Below are positions 1 to 6,756 of a stretch of 8,320 nt of DNA, piece by piece (position 1 is the first letter of the stretch; each line of letters begins with the position of its first letter). The position numbers and the translations under genes are program-made. The stretch spans positions 1 through 8,320 of the forward strand of contig JAIRZC010000141.1 of NCBI GenBank assembly GCA_031267455.1, read 5' to 3'. The notes beneath the pieces were generated by a model. The model did no database searches, was not told the origin of the DNA, and saw only the letters and a list, made by a program, of their open reading frames with translations. This DNA is from Accumulibacter sp. (GTDB taxonomy: Bacteria; Pseudomonadota; Gammaproteobacteria; Burkholderiales; Rhodocyclaceae).

Positions 1-204
1 TGAAACCATTATCCCGCCGCGCAAGAAGGGAAATACGCCCCTTCATCAGGGATTGAATTCAATGCCTTTGCACCCATATCCCGAAAGAAATGAATTTCTG
101 AATCGCATGCGTCGATTTCGCTGTGCCGCGCCCGAACGCTGTCTGCGGTTCCCTTTTGTGCCATGGACGATTCATAACGGAATTACTGGAGGTAGGGACT
201 TCTC
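1..204. other. Leader upstream of mucD; no gene recognised
   Basis: No protein I recognise is encoded here. A TGA at positions 1-3 could be the stop of an upstream gene, but it may be chance. The + strand frame beginning at position 2 has no stop until 206-208, where it would overlap the mucD start as ATGA. Its translation (68 codons, in-frame ATG at 62) is rich in Arg, Pro and Phe and looks like no RseB or RseC C-terminus I know. Two inverted repeats are visible: a perfect 12-base palindrome at 52-63 and AGAAAT-GA-ATTTCT at 85-98. I see no convincing sigma-70 or sigma-E promoter. The stretch is probably an intergenic leader, or the tail of a gene that begins outside the window. Confidence 0.5.
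188..193 (+). promoter_or_regulatory. Ribosome binding site of mucD
   Basis: GGAGGT lies 11 bases before the ATG at 205 and is the strongest Shine-Dalgarno match in the window. It supports that ATG, which is also the residue that gives a complete signal peptide. The spacing is slightly long. Confidence 0.7.
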
Positions 205-1620
205 ATGAAAAGGATTTTCACGGTTCTTTTTCTTTTATCGTTTTCTTTTTCGGGTTGGGCCCAAAACGTGGGGCTCCCTGATTTTACGGAATTGGTCGAA
301 AAACAAGGAAGCGCCGTTGTCAACATCAGCACATCGCAGGTCGTGCGCGGTGGTGGGCGTGGCGCACCGTTTCCGTTTGACGACGACGACCCGATGTCGG
401 AGTTTTTTCGACGTTTCTTTCCGCAAATGCCCGGGACACCGTCGGTGCCGCGCGAATTTCAAACACACTCGCTCGGATCGGGTTTCATCATCAGCACCGA
501 CGGCTATATCCTGACGAATGCGCACGTAATCGACAGCGCCGACGAGATACTCGTCAGGCTGACCGACAAGCGTGAATTCAAGGCCAACGTTATCGGCGCC
601 GACAAACGTACCGATGTGGCCCTGATCAGGATCGACGCGAAGAACCTTCCCGCCGTCTCGTTCGGCGATCCGAATTCACTTAAAGTCGGCGAATGGGTTG
701 TTGCGATCGGGTCTCCGTTCGGTTTCGACAATAGTGTAACGGCCGGAATCGTCAGCGCGAAAGGGCGCTCGTTACCGCAGGAAAATTACGTGCCTTTCAT
801 CCAGACGGATGTTGCCGTCAATCCTGGTAATTCGGGCGGGCCGCTCTTCAATCTGAAAGGCGAGGTCATTGGAATCAACTCGCAGATATACAGCCGCTCC
901 GGTGGTTTCATGGGGATTTCCTTTGCGATTCCGATTGACGTCGCGCTCGACATTCAGTCTCAACTGCGCGCAAAAGGCAAGGTAACGCGGGGGCGTATCG
1001 GTGTCATCATCCAGGAGGTTTCGAAGGACTTGGCTGAAACCTTCGGCCTGCCCAGAGCGCAGGGTGCGATCGTAAACGATGTGGAAAAGGGCAGTCCGGC
1101 TGACAAGGCTGGCATCGAATCGGGCGATGTCATTCTCAAATTCGGCGGTAGGCCCATAGGGAGCTCCTCCGATCTTCCGCGTATCGTCGCTGCAACACGC
1201 CCGGGGACGAAAGTCGCCGTGCAAATATGGCGCAACGGCGCAACGAAAGAATTGACGATCGTCGTCGGAGAAATCCGGGAAGAAAAAACAGCTTCGACGA
1301 ATGGAAAGAAACAGAGGGATGTCGAGCAGGCGAGCAACCGACTCGGCTTGGTTGTCTCCGAGCCGACGGTGGATCAAAGGCGCCGGCTGGGGATCGACTC
1401 GGGTTTGATCATAGAAAGTGTGCGCAAGAATGCCACATATGCGGACTTACGGCCTGGCGATGTCATCTTGACGATCATCGTCAGGGGCGAGAACACTGAC
1501 ATAAAGAACGTCGAGCAGTTCAACAGGATTTTGAACAAGCTCGATAAGTCGACTAACTTTACTTTGTTGGTAAAACGCGGTGAAATGAGGCATTTCATAA
1601 CCATCAAGGGACTGCCTTGA
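205..1620 (+). CDS. mucD: Periplasmic serine endoprotease Do/MucD (DegP/HtrA family)
   Basis: This is an HtrA-family protease that degrades or refolds misfolded envelope proteins in the periplasm. Residues 1-19 form a signal peptide: Lys-Arg, a hydrophobic Phe/Leu/Ser core, then Trp-Ala, with likely cleavage after Ala19. The mature N-terminus has the usual LPDF...VVNIS motif, followed by a Gly/Asp/Pro-rich loop (about 49-82). The trypsin-like domain carries the triad His107 (TNAHV), Asp137 (TDVAL) and Ser210 (PGNSGGP). PDZ1 spans about 261-356 and PDZ2 about 376-468. The length of 471 residues is normal for the MucD/DegP group. In Pseudomonas and Betaproteobacteria, mucD sits with the rpoE (algU)-anti-sigma genes and takes part in envelope stress control. 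Those genes would lie just outside this window, which I infer from family context. The stop codon overlaps the next gene. DegS is unlikely, because two PDZ domains and a cleavable signal are present. Confidence 0.95.
   Translation: MKRIFTVLFLLSFSFSGWAQNVGLPDFTELVEKQGSAVVNISTSQVVRGGGRGAPFPFDDDDPMSEFFRRFFPQMPGTPSVPREFQTHSLGSGFIISTDGYILTNAHVIDSADEILVRLTDKREFKANVIGADKRTDVALIRIDAKNLPAVSFGDPNSLKVGEWVVAIGSPFGFDNSVTAGIVSAKGRSLPQENYVPFIQTDVAVNPGNSGGPLFNLKGEVIGINSQIYSRSGGFMGISFAIPIDVALDIQSQLRAKGKVTRGRIGVIIQEVSKDLAETFGLPRAQGAIVNDVEKGSPADKAGIESGDVILKFGGRPIGSSSDLPRIVAATRPGTKVAVQIWRNGATKELTIVVGEIREEKTASTNGKKQRDVEQASNRLGLVVSEPTVDQRRRLGIDSGLIIESVRKNATYADLRPGDVILTIIVRGENTDIKNVEQFNRILNKLDKSTNFTLLVKRGEMRHFITIKGLP
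1606..1611 (+). promoter_or_regulatory. Ribosome binding site supporting a TTG start
   Basis: AAGGGA inside the last codons of mucD lies 5 bases before the TTG at 1617. The frame has no ATG before codon 25, which is already past the CxxC motif. This site therefore fixes TTG as the most plausible start of the glutaredoxin-like gene. Confidence 0.55.
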
Positions 1621-1880
1621 ATGATGATCCCCCTCGACAGCGAACGCTGACCCTGGTTTCAAGAAACGGTTGCCACCTCTGTCATGAGATGGGGGTGGCG
1701 CTTCTTCCTCTCGCAAGCGAGCTCAATTTCCATATCGAACTCCTTGATGTGGATTCCGATCCGGAGCTCGTTGCGCGCTATGGCGCCAATCTTCCGGTAC
1801 TCCTGCACGGAAGCAAGGAACTCTGCCAGTATTTTCTCGAAATCGCCAAAGTGCGTGATTATCTTGGAAAAATTTGTTAG
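1617..1880 (+). CDS. Glutaredoxin-family (DUF836-like) thioredoxin-fold protein
   Basis: This is a small cytoplasmic protein of 87 residues with a single thioredoxin fold. A beta strand (residues 10-15) leads into the redox motif C19-H-L-C22 at the start of helix 1. A second strand (about 39-44) is followed by DVDSDPEL, which matches the DVD-x-DP pattern common in this family. Leu59-Pro60 supplies the cis-proline that faces the active site. No signal peptide is present. The start is TTG, overlapping the mucD stop in TTGA. The only ATG in frame (1689) lies after the CxxC and would destroy the active site. Proteins of this kind are commonly found between mucD and lepA in Betaproteobacteria, but their substrate is not established. 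Thiol-disulfide exchange is inferred from the CxxC and the fold. Cys70 and the C-terminal Cys87 are additional cysteines. Confidence 0.85.
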   Translation: MNDDPPRQRTLTLVSRNGCHLCHEMGVALLPLASELNFHIELLDVDSDPELVARYGANLPVLLHGSKELCQYFLEIAKVRDYLGKIC

Positions 1881-1883
1881 AAT
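1875..1883 (+). promoter_or_regulatory. Possible extended -10 promoter for lepA
   Basis: TGTTAGAAT fits the extended -10 pattern TGnTATAAT with one mismatch in the hexamer, and it overlaps the stop codon of the preceding gene. The -35 region 17 bases upstream (GTGATT, 1855-1860) is poor, which extended -10 promoters can tolerate. Transcription would start near 1890 and give a leader of about 55 bases. This is a motif reading only. Confidence 0.35.
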
Positions 1884-1945
1884 CCCTCATTTCCGCCGAC
1901 CGGTCGAAAATACATCAATCCCCGTCGACGCCTTCTTTTCACGAC

Positions 1946-3736
1946 ATGCAACGTACCCGGAACTTCTCCATCATTGCGCATATCGATCATGGAAAATCGA
2001 CGCTGGCCGACCGAATCATCCACCTTTGCGGTGGCCTCTCCGATCGGGAGATGGAAGAGCAGGTACTTGATTCGATGGACATCGAGCGTGAGCGCGGAAT
2101 CACGATCAAAGCGCAAACGGTCGCATTGCAATACCGGGCAAAAGACGGCGAGATATATCGCCTGAACCTGATCGACACGCCTGGGCACGTCGATTTTTCC
2201 TACGAAGTCTCGCGTTCGCTTTCGGCCTGCGAGGGCGCGTTGCTTGTCGTCGACGCATCCCAAGGCGTTGAAGCGCAGACTGTCGCCAACTGCTATGCCG
2301 CGATTGACCTCGGCGTCGAAGTCCTTCCGGTACTCAACAAAATCGACCTGCCATCCGCGATGCCCGACAATGCGCGCAAGGAAATCGAGGACGTCATTGG
2401 CATTGACGCGTCTGACGCGATCCTGGTGTCCGCCAAGACGGGCCTGGGCGTCGAAGACATTCTCGAAGCGATCATCGCGCGCATTCCTCCACCCGAGGGA
2501 ATGCCCAAAGGGCCGCTCAAGGCGCTTCTGGTCGATTCGTGGTTCGATAATTATGTCGGAGTAGTCATGCTGGTCCGTGTTGTAGACGGCGTCCTGCGTC
2601 CGAAGGACCGAATCCGCCTGATGTCCGGAAAATCGACTCATCTATGCGAGCAACTCGGCGTTTTCACGCCCAAGGCCGTTCAGCGCGATATCCTGTGCGC
2701 TGGGGATGTCGGCTATGTCATTTCGGGTATCAAGGAACTCAAGGAGGCACAGGTCGGGGATACGCTCACGCTTGCGGACAATCCGGCATCGGAACCTCTG
2801 CCTGGATTCAAGGAAATCAAGCCGCAGGTTTTTGCGGGCCTCTATCCGGTCGAATCGAACCAGTATGATTCCTTGCGCGAGTCGCTTGAAAAATTGAAGC
2901 TCAACGACGCATCGCTACATTACGAACCCGAAGTCTCCCAAGCGCTCGGTTTTGGTTTCCGCTGCGGGTTTTTGGGGCTCCTGCACATGGAAATAGTCCA
3001 GGAACGCCTTGAACGCGAATTTGATCAATATCTGATCACGACCGCGCCGACAGTGGTCTATGAAGTCCTTTTGCGCGACGGAATGCTTGTCCGCGTGGAA
3101 AATCCCGCCAAGCTGCCGGAACCGTCGAAAGTCGCGGAAATCCGAGAACCGATCATCACAATCACCGTTTTCGTTCCCCAGGATTACATCGGCAATGTGA
3201 TTACGCTTTGTAACCAAAAGCGCGGCAATCAGGTCGACATGACCTACCATGGACGGCAGGTTCGCCTGATCTATGAAATGCCGACTGCCGAAGTCGTCAT
3301 GGATTTTTTCGATAAGTTGAAATCCGTTTCACGCGGCTACGCTTCGCTCGATTACGAATTCAAGGAATTCAGGGTGTCCGATGTCGTCAAACTAGATGTC
3401 TTGATCAATGGGAACCGTGTTGATGCGCTGTCGATGATCACGCATCGCGCCGATTCTGCTCGCAGGGGGCGCGAACTCGCGAATAAAATGCGCCAGTTGA
3501 TTCCCAGGCAGATGTACGATGTAGCGATCCAGGCGGCAATTGGTTCGAATGTCGTCGCGCGAGAAAACGTGAAAGCCCTGCGGAAGGATGTTCTGGCCAA
3601 GTGTTATGGCGGAGATATAACGCGCAAGAAAAAACTGCTTGAGAAACAAAAGGCCGGAAAAAAGCGCATGAAGCAGGTGGGAGCAGTTGAAATTCCGCAA
3701 GAAGCATTTCTCGCCATGTTGCGGATCGATAAATAA
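1946..3736 (+). CDS. lepA: Elongation factor 4 (LepA), ribosome-associated GTPase
   Basis: LepA is a translational GTPase that binds the ribosome and influences elongation or 30S biogenesis; it acts in the cytosol and at the membrane. The 596-residue product is colinear with E. coli LepA (599). G1 is AHIDHGKST (11-19), the switch I region is RERGITI (48-54), G3 is DTPGH (77-81), G4 is NKID (131-134) and G5 is SAKTG (162-166). After the G domain come domain II (about 190-280), the EF-G-like domains III and V, and the LepA-specific C-terminal domain (about 490-596), which has the basic stretch [19 protein letters not shown] chose the ATG at 1946 because it reproduces the family N-terminus ([15 protein letters not shown]). 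The frame opens at a TTG at 1874, but the 24 extra residues look unrelated to the family. The ribosome binding site is weak, since the bases before the ATG are pyrimidine-rich. The gene is followed after 9 bases by lepB, as in E. coli, where the two are also neighbours. Confidence 0.97.
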   Translation: MQRTRNFSIIAHIDHGKSTLADRIIHLCGGLSDREMEEQVLDSMDIERERGITIKAQTVALQYRAKDGEIYRLNLIDTPGHVDFSYEVSRSLSACEGALLVVDASQGVEAQTVANCYAAIDLGVEVLPVLNKIDLPSAMPDNARKEIEDVIGIDASDAILVSAKTGLGVEDILEAIIARIPPPEGMPKGPLKALLVDSWFDNYVGVVMLVRVVDGVLRPKDRIRLMSGKSTHLCEQLGVFTPKAVQRDILCAGDVGYVISGIKELKEAQVGDTLTLADNPASEPLPGFKEIKPQVFAGLYPVESNQYDSLRESLEKLKLNDASLHYEPEVSQALGFGFRCGFLGLLHMEIVQERLEREFDQYLITTAPTVVYEVLLRDGMLVRVENPAKLPEPSKVAEIREPIITITVFVPQDYIGNVITLCNQKRGNQVDMTYHGRQVRLIYEMPTAEVVMDFFDKLKSVSRGYASLDYEFKEFRVSDVVKLDVLINGNRVDALSMITHRADSARRGRELANKMRQLIPRQMYDVAIQAAIGSNVVARENVKALRKDVLAKCYGGDITRKKKLLEKQKAGKKRMKQVGAVEIPQEAFLAMLRIDK

Positions 3737-3740
3737 GGAG
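3735..3740 (+). promoter_or_regulatory. Ribosome binding site of lepB (GTG start)
   Basis: AAGGAG overlaps the lepA TAA stop and lies 5 bases before the GTG at 3746. The spacing is ideal and supports GTG rather than a downstream ATG, which would remove both membrane segments. Translational coupling with lepA is likely. Confidence 0.65.
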
Positions 3741-3745
3741 TTCGT

Positions 3746-4534
3746 GTGGGCTTTGCTGCGATTTTGTTCTGTTTGCTCGTCATCAGCGGTTTCTTATGGT
3801 TTGCCGACGTCGTCTTCTTCCGAAAACGGAGGGTGCCTGGCGCGCCCGATCCTGCATGGGTAGAATACGGTGGCAGCTTCTTTCCAGTGATCCTGATCGT
3901 TTTCGTGCTGCGCTCCTTTGTCGTCGAACCCTTCAAGATTCCCTCCGGGTCAATGATTCCCACGCTGATGCCCGGAGACTTCATCCTCGTCAATAAATTC
4001 GCTTACGGGATACGTCTCCCGATCATTGATAAAAAAATCGTTTCGATCAATGAGCCTCGGCGCGGCGAGGTCATGGTTTTCCATTCCCCGGAAAACACCT
4101 CGATTGACTTCGTCAAGCGCGTGATCGGTGTTCCCGGCGACAAGGTCGCTTATCTGAACAAGCGTCTGAGCATCAACGATATTCCAGTGGAAACACGAAA
4201 AACCGACGATTATCTTTACGAGGAACGCAAGCTTTATTTCGCGCAGTTCGCCGAAAAAGCGAACGGGGCCGAATATCGGACGCTCAACGACGACGATTCC
4301 CCTGCCTCCGTTCGGAACGCCACGAGTTTCCCGTTTCGCGAAAACTGTCTATACAATAATGAAGGCGTGGTCTGCACGGTGCCGCCAGGTCATTATTTCA
4401 TGATGGGCGATAATCGCGACGACAGCAGCGATAGTCGTTTCTGGGGTTTCGTCCCCGAAGGGAACATCGTCGGGAAAGCTTTCTTCATCTGGTTGAATTT
4501 CGGTAATTTTAAACGCATTGGAACTTTTCAATAA
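3746..4534 (+). CDS. lepB: Signal peptidase I (leader peptidase)
   Basis: LepB cleaves signal peptides from proteins exported through Sec or Tat, working at the periplasmic face of the inner membrane with a Ser-Lys dyad. Two membrane segments are visible: residues 3-24, then a short basic cytoplasmic loop (RKRR, 26-29), then about 45-60. The catalytic serine is Ser69 in the PSGSM box directly after the second segment. The general base is Lys124 in DFVKRVIGVPGD. The box GDNRDDSSDSRFWG is at 221-234. Cys201 and Cys210, just before the conserved VPPGHYFMMGDNR, may form a periplasmic disulfide like that of E. coli LepB. The start codon is GTG. The 262-residue length is shorter than E. coli (324), mainly in the cytoplasmic loop and the periplasmic insertion, which is common in this group. 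Likely substrates include the upstream MucD precursor. Confidence 0.96.
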   Translation: MGFAAILFCLLVISGFLWFADVVFFRKRRVPGAPDPAWVEYGGSFFPVILIVFVLRSFVVEPFKIPSGSMIPTLMPGDFILVNKFAYGIRLPIIDKKIVSINEPRRGEVMVFHSPENTSIDFVKRVIGVPGDKVAYLNKRLSINDIPVETRKTDDYLYEERKLYFAQFAEKANGAEYRTLNDDDSPASVRNATSFPFRENCLYNNEGVVCTVPPGHYFMMGDNRDDSSDSRFWGFVPEGNIVGKAFFIWLNFGNFKRIGTFQ

Positions 4535-4543
4535 GGGTCGTCC

Positions 4544-4912
4544 ATGATAAAAAAACAGCGTGGCATCAGCTTGTCGAGCTTGGTTGTAGTGGGAGCAATT
4601 TTGTGCATTCTCGCCATCCTCACGGTAAAAATACTTCCCGATGTGGTCGAGTTTTATAAAATCAAGAAAAGCATCGCGGCGACGGCGGCGAACGCCAGCG
4701 GGAAAATGGTCGGTGAAATTCGCGTGATTTACAGTAGATATGCCGAAGTCGATCATATTCGTTCAATTTCTCCCGAGGAGATCGTTATTTCCAGGGATGG
4801 TGGCGACATAATCCTTTCGTTTGCCTATGAGAAACGGATTCCGCTGTTCGCAAATGTTTCCCTATTGATCGATTTCCACGGTGTCACTTCCGCGCGAGAC
4901 CGAAGCGAATGA
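4544..4912 (+). CDS. DUF4845 single-pass membrane protein
   Basis: This is a 122-residue protein with a short basic N-terminus (KKQRG), one hydrophobic segment (about 8-31) and a soluble C-terminal domain with the conserved-looking stretch YEKRIPLFANVSLLIDF (95-111). I recognise it as DUF4845, a family usually found between lepB and rnc in Beta- and Gammaproteobacteria. Its function is unknown. The N-terminus resembles a type IV prepilin start (Gly before a hydrophobic helix), but the Glu at position +5 that pilins use is absent. An AAGGG merged with the lepB stop gives a good ribosome binding site. The stop overlaps the rnc start as ATGA, so translation of rnc is probably coupled to it. By the positive-inside rule the C-terminal domain is predicted to face the periplasm. 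Confidence 0.85.
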   Translation: MIKKQRGISLSSLVVVGAILCILAILTVKILPDVVEFYKIKKSIAATAANASGKMVGEIRVIYSRYAEVDHIRSISPEEIVISRDGGDIILSFAYEKRIPLFANVSLLIDFHGVTSARDRSE

Positions 4913-5577
4913 CCGAACGGCTTGAACGCGCGCTCGGTCATTCGTTCTCAAATGCTTCCTTGTTCCGTACGGCGTTGACGCACCGGAGTTACGGGTCCCC
5001 GCACAACGAGCGGCTTGAGTTTCTTGGCGATGCCGCGCTCAATGGCATCATCGGAAAAGCGCTTTTCGACCGCTATCCGGAGCAGCCAGAGGGTATTCTC
5101 TCGCGTTTGAGGTCCAACCTCGTCTGTCAGAACATGCTCCACAGACTGGCGCTTTCACTGAACCTGTGCGATTTTTTGAAATTGGGCGAGGGCGAGCTGA
5201 GAACCGGTGGAAGTCTGCGTCCTTCCATCCTCGCCGACGCGCTGGAGGCTCTTTTTGGCGCGATCTGGATCGACGCCGGTTTCGACGCGACCACCTCCGT
5301 GATCGTCAGGCTGTATGAAAAGCCGCTTGCGGAGATCGTCCTGGAGAAACCCTTCAAGGATGCCAAGTCGCGCCTGCAGGAATATCTTCAAGGGCGCAAG
5401 CTTCCGCCACCGAAGTATGCGATCCTTGCCCTGGAAGGTCCGGTCCATGCGCAGCAATTTCAACTCGCGTGCCGAATCGAGGCTTTGGACGTCGAAACCG
5501 AGGGCAGGGGAACGAGCCGCCGCGCGGCCGAACAAATGGCCGCGGAGCGTGCGCTTGAGACCTTGCGTGTGCCGTGA
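4909..5577 (+). CDS. rnc: Ribonuclease III
   Basis: RNase III cuts double-stranded RNA. It processes the 16S/23S rRNA precursor and some mRNAs and small RNAs in the cytosol. The 222-residue protein aligns with E. coli RNase III (226) at a constant offset of four. The signature NERLEFLGD is at 33-41, and the metal and catalytic residues Glu34, Glu37, Asp41, Glu61, Asp110 and Glu113 are all present. The nuclease domain covers about 1-145 and the dsRNA-binding domain about 152-221, ending in the typical GTSRRAAEQMAAERAL helix. The ATG overlaps the DUF4845 stop by 4 bases, and no strong Shine-Dalgarno is visible, so reinitiation is likely. In E. coli, RNase III cleaves the leader just upstream of rnc. 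Here there is no room for such a leader, so any autocontrol would have to act elsewhere. Confidence 0.97.
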   Translation: MTERLERALGHSFSNASLFRTALTHRSYGSPHNERLEFLGDAALNGIIGKALFDRYPEQPEGILSRLRSNLVCQNMLHRLALSLNLCDFLKLGEGELRTGGSLRPSILADALEALFGAIWIDAGFDATTSVIVRLYEKPLAEIVLEKPFKDAKSRLQEYLQGRKLPPPKYAILALEGPVHAQQFQLACRIEALDVETEGRGTSRRAAEQMAAERALETLRVP

Positions 5578-5618
5578 GCACATGGGGCGATGAATTCTCG
5601 ATTCGATTGAATTTTACG

Positions 5619-5741
5619 ATGGCAAAGCCGCTTCCCGCTCCTTGGATTTTCCGATTTACTGATTCCGTTTACAATCCCGAATTATCCGTCTGCTCGTCGT
5701 ATTCGTTTGAGTACGCTTATCTAGAAGTTTTTCGGACATGA
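5619..5741 (+). CDS. Possible 40-codon small ORF in the rnc-era spacer
   Basis: An ATG at 5619 opens a 40-codon frame ending in TGA at 5739-5741. The peptide begins MAKPLPAPWIF and is rich in Tyr, Phe, Ser and Pro, with a single Cys. There is no Shine-Dalgarno sequence in the AT-rich bases before the ATG, no membrane segment and no motif I know. An open frame of this length is not rare by chance, so I rate it as probably non-coding. Confidence 0.12.
   Translation: MAKPLPAPWIFRFTDSVYNPELSVCSSYSFEYAYLEVFRT
5647..5675 (+). promoter_or_regulatory. Weak sigma-70-like promoter candidate before era
   Basis: TACAAT (5670-5675) matches the -10 consensus at five of six bases. The best-placed -35, TTTTCC at 5647-5652 with 17-base spacing, matches only three of six. 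If used, transcription would begin near 5682 and give era a leader of about 187 bases containing the spacer hairpins. Confidence 0.25.
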
Positions 5742-5777
5742 TGTGTCGAAGTGAGAAGGAGACGAGAGAAGTTTTTC
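5723..5777 (+). repeat. Pair of 11-base direct repeats in the rnc-era spacer
   Basis: AGAAGTTTTTC occurs exactly at 5723-5733 and again at 5767-5777, start to start 44 bases, about four helical turns. No other copy was noticed in the window. The pair could be a protein binding site or chance in an AT-rich stretch. Confidence 0.5.
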
Positions 5778-5868
5778 ACGGATTTGACGCGAATCGTCGT
5801 TCTGTTCGCATGAAAAAGTCGGAAAATAATGGGGCGTTTTCCCGTTACTGGCTTGGTCAAGTTTGATA

Positions 5869-6756
5869 ATGGCCGAAATAAAATCCGGCTTCATCGCCAT
5901 CGTCGGTCGTCCGAATGTCGGAAAATCGACGCTTCTGAATTGCTTAGTCGGCGAAAAAGTCAGTATCGTTTCCAGAAAGGCGCAGACGACGCGCCATCGG
6001 ATTACGGGAATATTGACCCGACCGGACGCGCAGTTCGCTTTTGTCGATACCCCGGGTTTTCAAACAAAATACGTCAATGCGCTCAACCGCGCGATAAACC
6101 GCGGCGTCAAACACGCGATAGCAGATGTCGATGTCATTGTTTTCGTCGTCGAAGCCACGCCTTTTGGCGCGGAGGACATGACGGTGCTCAAATTGCTTCC
6201 AAAAAATCGGCCAGTGATTCTAGCCGTCAATAAGATCGATAAAATCAAGTACCGATCTCATCTTTTGCCGCTACTTTCCGCGTTTTCGACACTTTTCCCC
6301 TTTTCGGCTATTGTCCCGATCAGCGCTGCCCAAGAAAAACAGATCGACGATCTTCTGGACGAAATCCGCTCGTATTTGCCCAATGAGGATTTTCTGTTCG
6401 ACAAGGACGAAATCACGGACAAAAACGAGCGTTTTCTCGCGGCAGAATACGTCAGGGAAAAACTTTTCCGCCTTGTCGGCGATGAATTGCCTTACGCTGC
6501 AACCGTTGAAATCGAAAAATTCGAAACGGAAACTTCCTTGCGGCGCATCGGCGCCGTCATCGTCGTCGGACGTTCGGCGCACAAGGGTATCGTCATCGGA
6601 AAAAGGGGCGGAATGCTCAAGCGCATTGCGACTGAAGCTCGCCAGGATATGGAAAAATATTTCGGCGGCAAGATTTTTCTCGAAATTTTCGTTCGTGTTC
6701 AGTCCGGTTGGAACGACAACGAGCGCCTACTCAAAAGCCTGGGGTATCACGAGTGA
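5869..6756 (+). CDS. era: GTPase Era, 16S rRNA-binding ribosome assembly factor
   Basis: Era is an essential GTPase that binds the 3' end of 16S rRNA through a KH domain and assists 30S subunit maturation. The 295-residue product shows G1 GRPNVGKST (13-21), the G2/switch I region QTTRHRITGI (39-48), G3 DTPG (60-63), G4 NKID (121-124) and G5 SAA (152-154). The type II KH domain occupies about 205-285, with its GxxG loop in VIGKRGGMLKRIA (242-254). The protein ends at the usual LGYHE-like tail. The frame opens at a TTG (5863), but the ATG at 5869 gives the normal N-terminus (AEIKSGFIAIVGRPNVGKS). The ribosome binding site is weak. In many proteobacteria era directly follows or overlaps rnc. Here it is separated by a 291-base spacer and may have its own promoter. 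Confidence 0.97.
   Translation: MAEIKSGFIAIVGRPNVGKSTLLNCLVGEKVSIVSRKAQTTRHRITGILTRPDAQFAFVDTPGFQTKYVNALNRAINRGVKHAIADVDVIVFVVEATPFGAEDMTVLKLLPKNRPVILAVNKIDKIKYRSHLLPLLSAFSTLFPFSAIVPISAAQEKQIDDLLDEIRSYLPNEDFLFDKDEITDKNERFLAAEYVREKLFRLVGDELPYAATVEIEKFETETSLRRIGAVIVVGRSAHKGIVIGKRGGMLKRIATEARQDMEKYFGGKIFLEIFVRVQSGWNDNERLLKSLGYHE

Larger units (their letters stand above)
5578..5868 (+). other. Long rnc-era spacer with small hairpins
   Basis: This 291-base gap contains no recognised gene. I see a weak -10 hexamer (TACAAT, 5670-5675). There is a possible RNA hairpin at 5698-5715 with a 7-pair stem including one G-U and a four-base loop. Another lies at 5731-5750 with a 7-pair stem and one bulge, and a third at 5821-5842 with GGAAAA pairing to TTTTCC. 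An 11-base direct repeat occurs at 5723-5733 and 5767-5777. A purine-rich tract (5747-5771) contains AAGGAG with no start codon at a suitable distance. No GC-rich stem followed by a T run is present, so I see no intrinsic terminator and read-through into era is plausible. Confidence 0.5.

Noticed and set aside
772..1377. 201-codon open frame on the - strand opposite mucD
   Set aside because: It is a shadow of the protease gene with no recognisable motif and no promoter or ribosome binding site.
1874..1945. N-terminal extension of LepA from a TTG
   Set aside because: The 24 extra residues are not seen in LepA proteins I know, and the family N-terminus begins exactly at the ATG at 1946.
1877..2641. 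254-codon open frame on the - strand opposite lepA
   Set aside because: It lies fully inside lepA, which is conserved end to end. Its translation has no recognisable domain, and long antisense frames are common opposite genes with this codon bias.
5593..5613. Terminator after rnc (AATTC...GAATT inverted repeat)
   Set aside because: The stem is short and AT-rich with a long loop and no T run, so it would not act as an intrinsic terminator.
5784..5814. TTGACG as a -35 element for era
   Set aside because: No acceptable -10 hexamer lies 16-18 bases downstream; the best (CATGAA at 19 bases) matches only three of six positions.
5865..5870. GATAAT as a -10 promoter at the era start
   Set aside because: It overlaps the ATG itself, no -35 is present upstream, and it would produce an RNA lacking the start codon.
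5829..6233. 134-codon + strand frame across the era start
   Set aside because: It overlaps the GTPase domain of era in another frame; the era frame contains all five G motifs.
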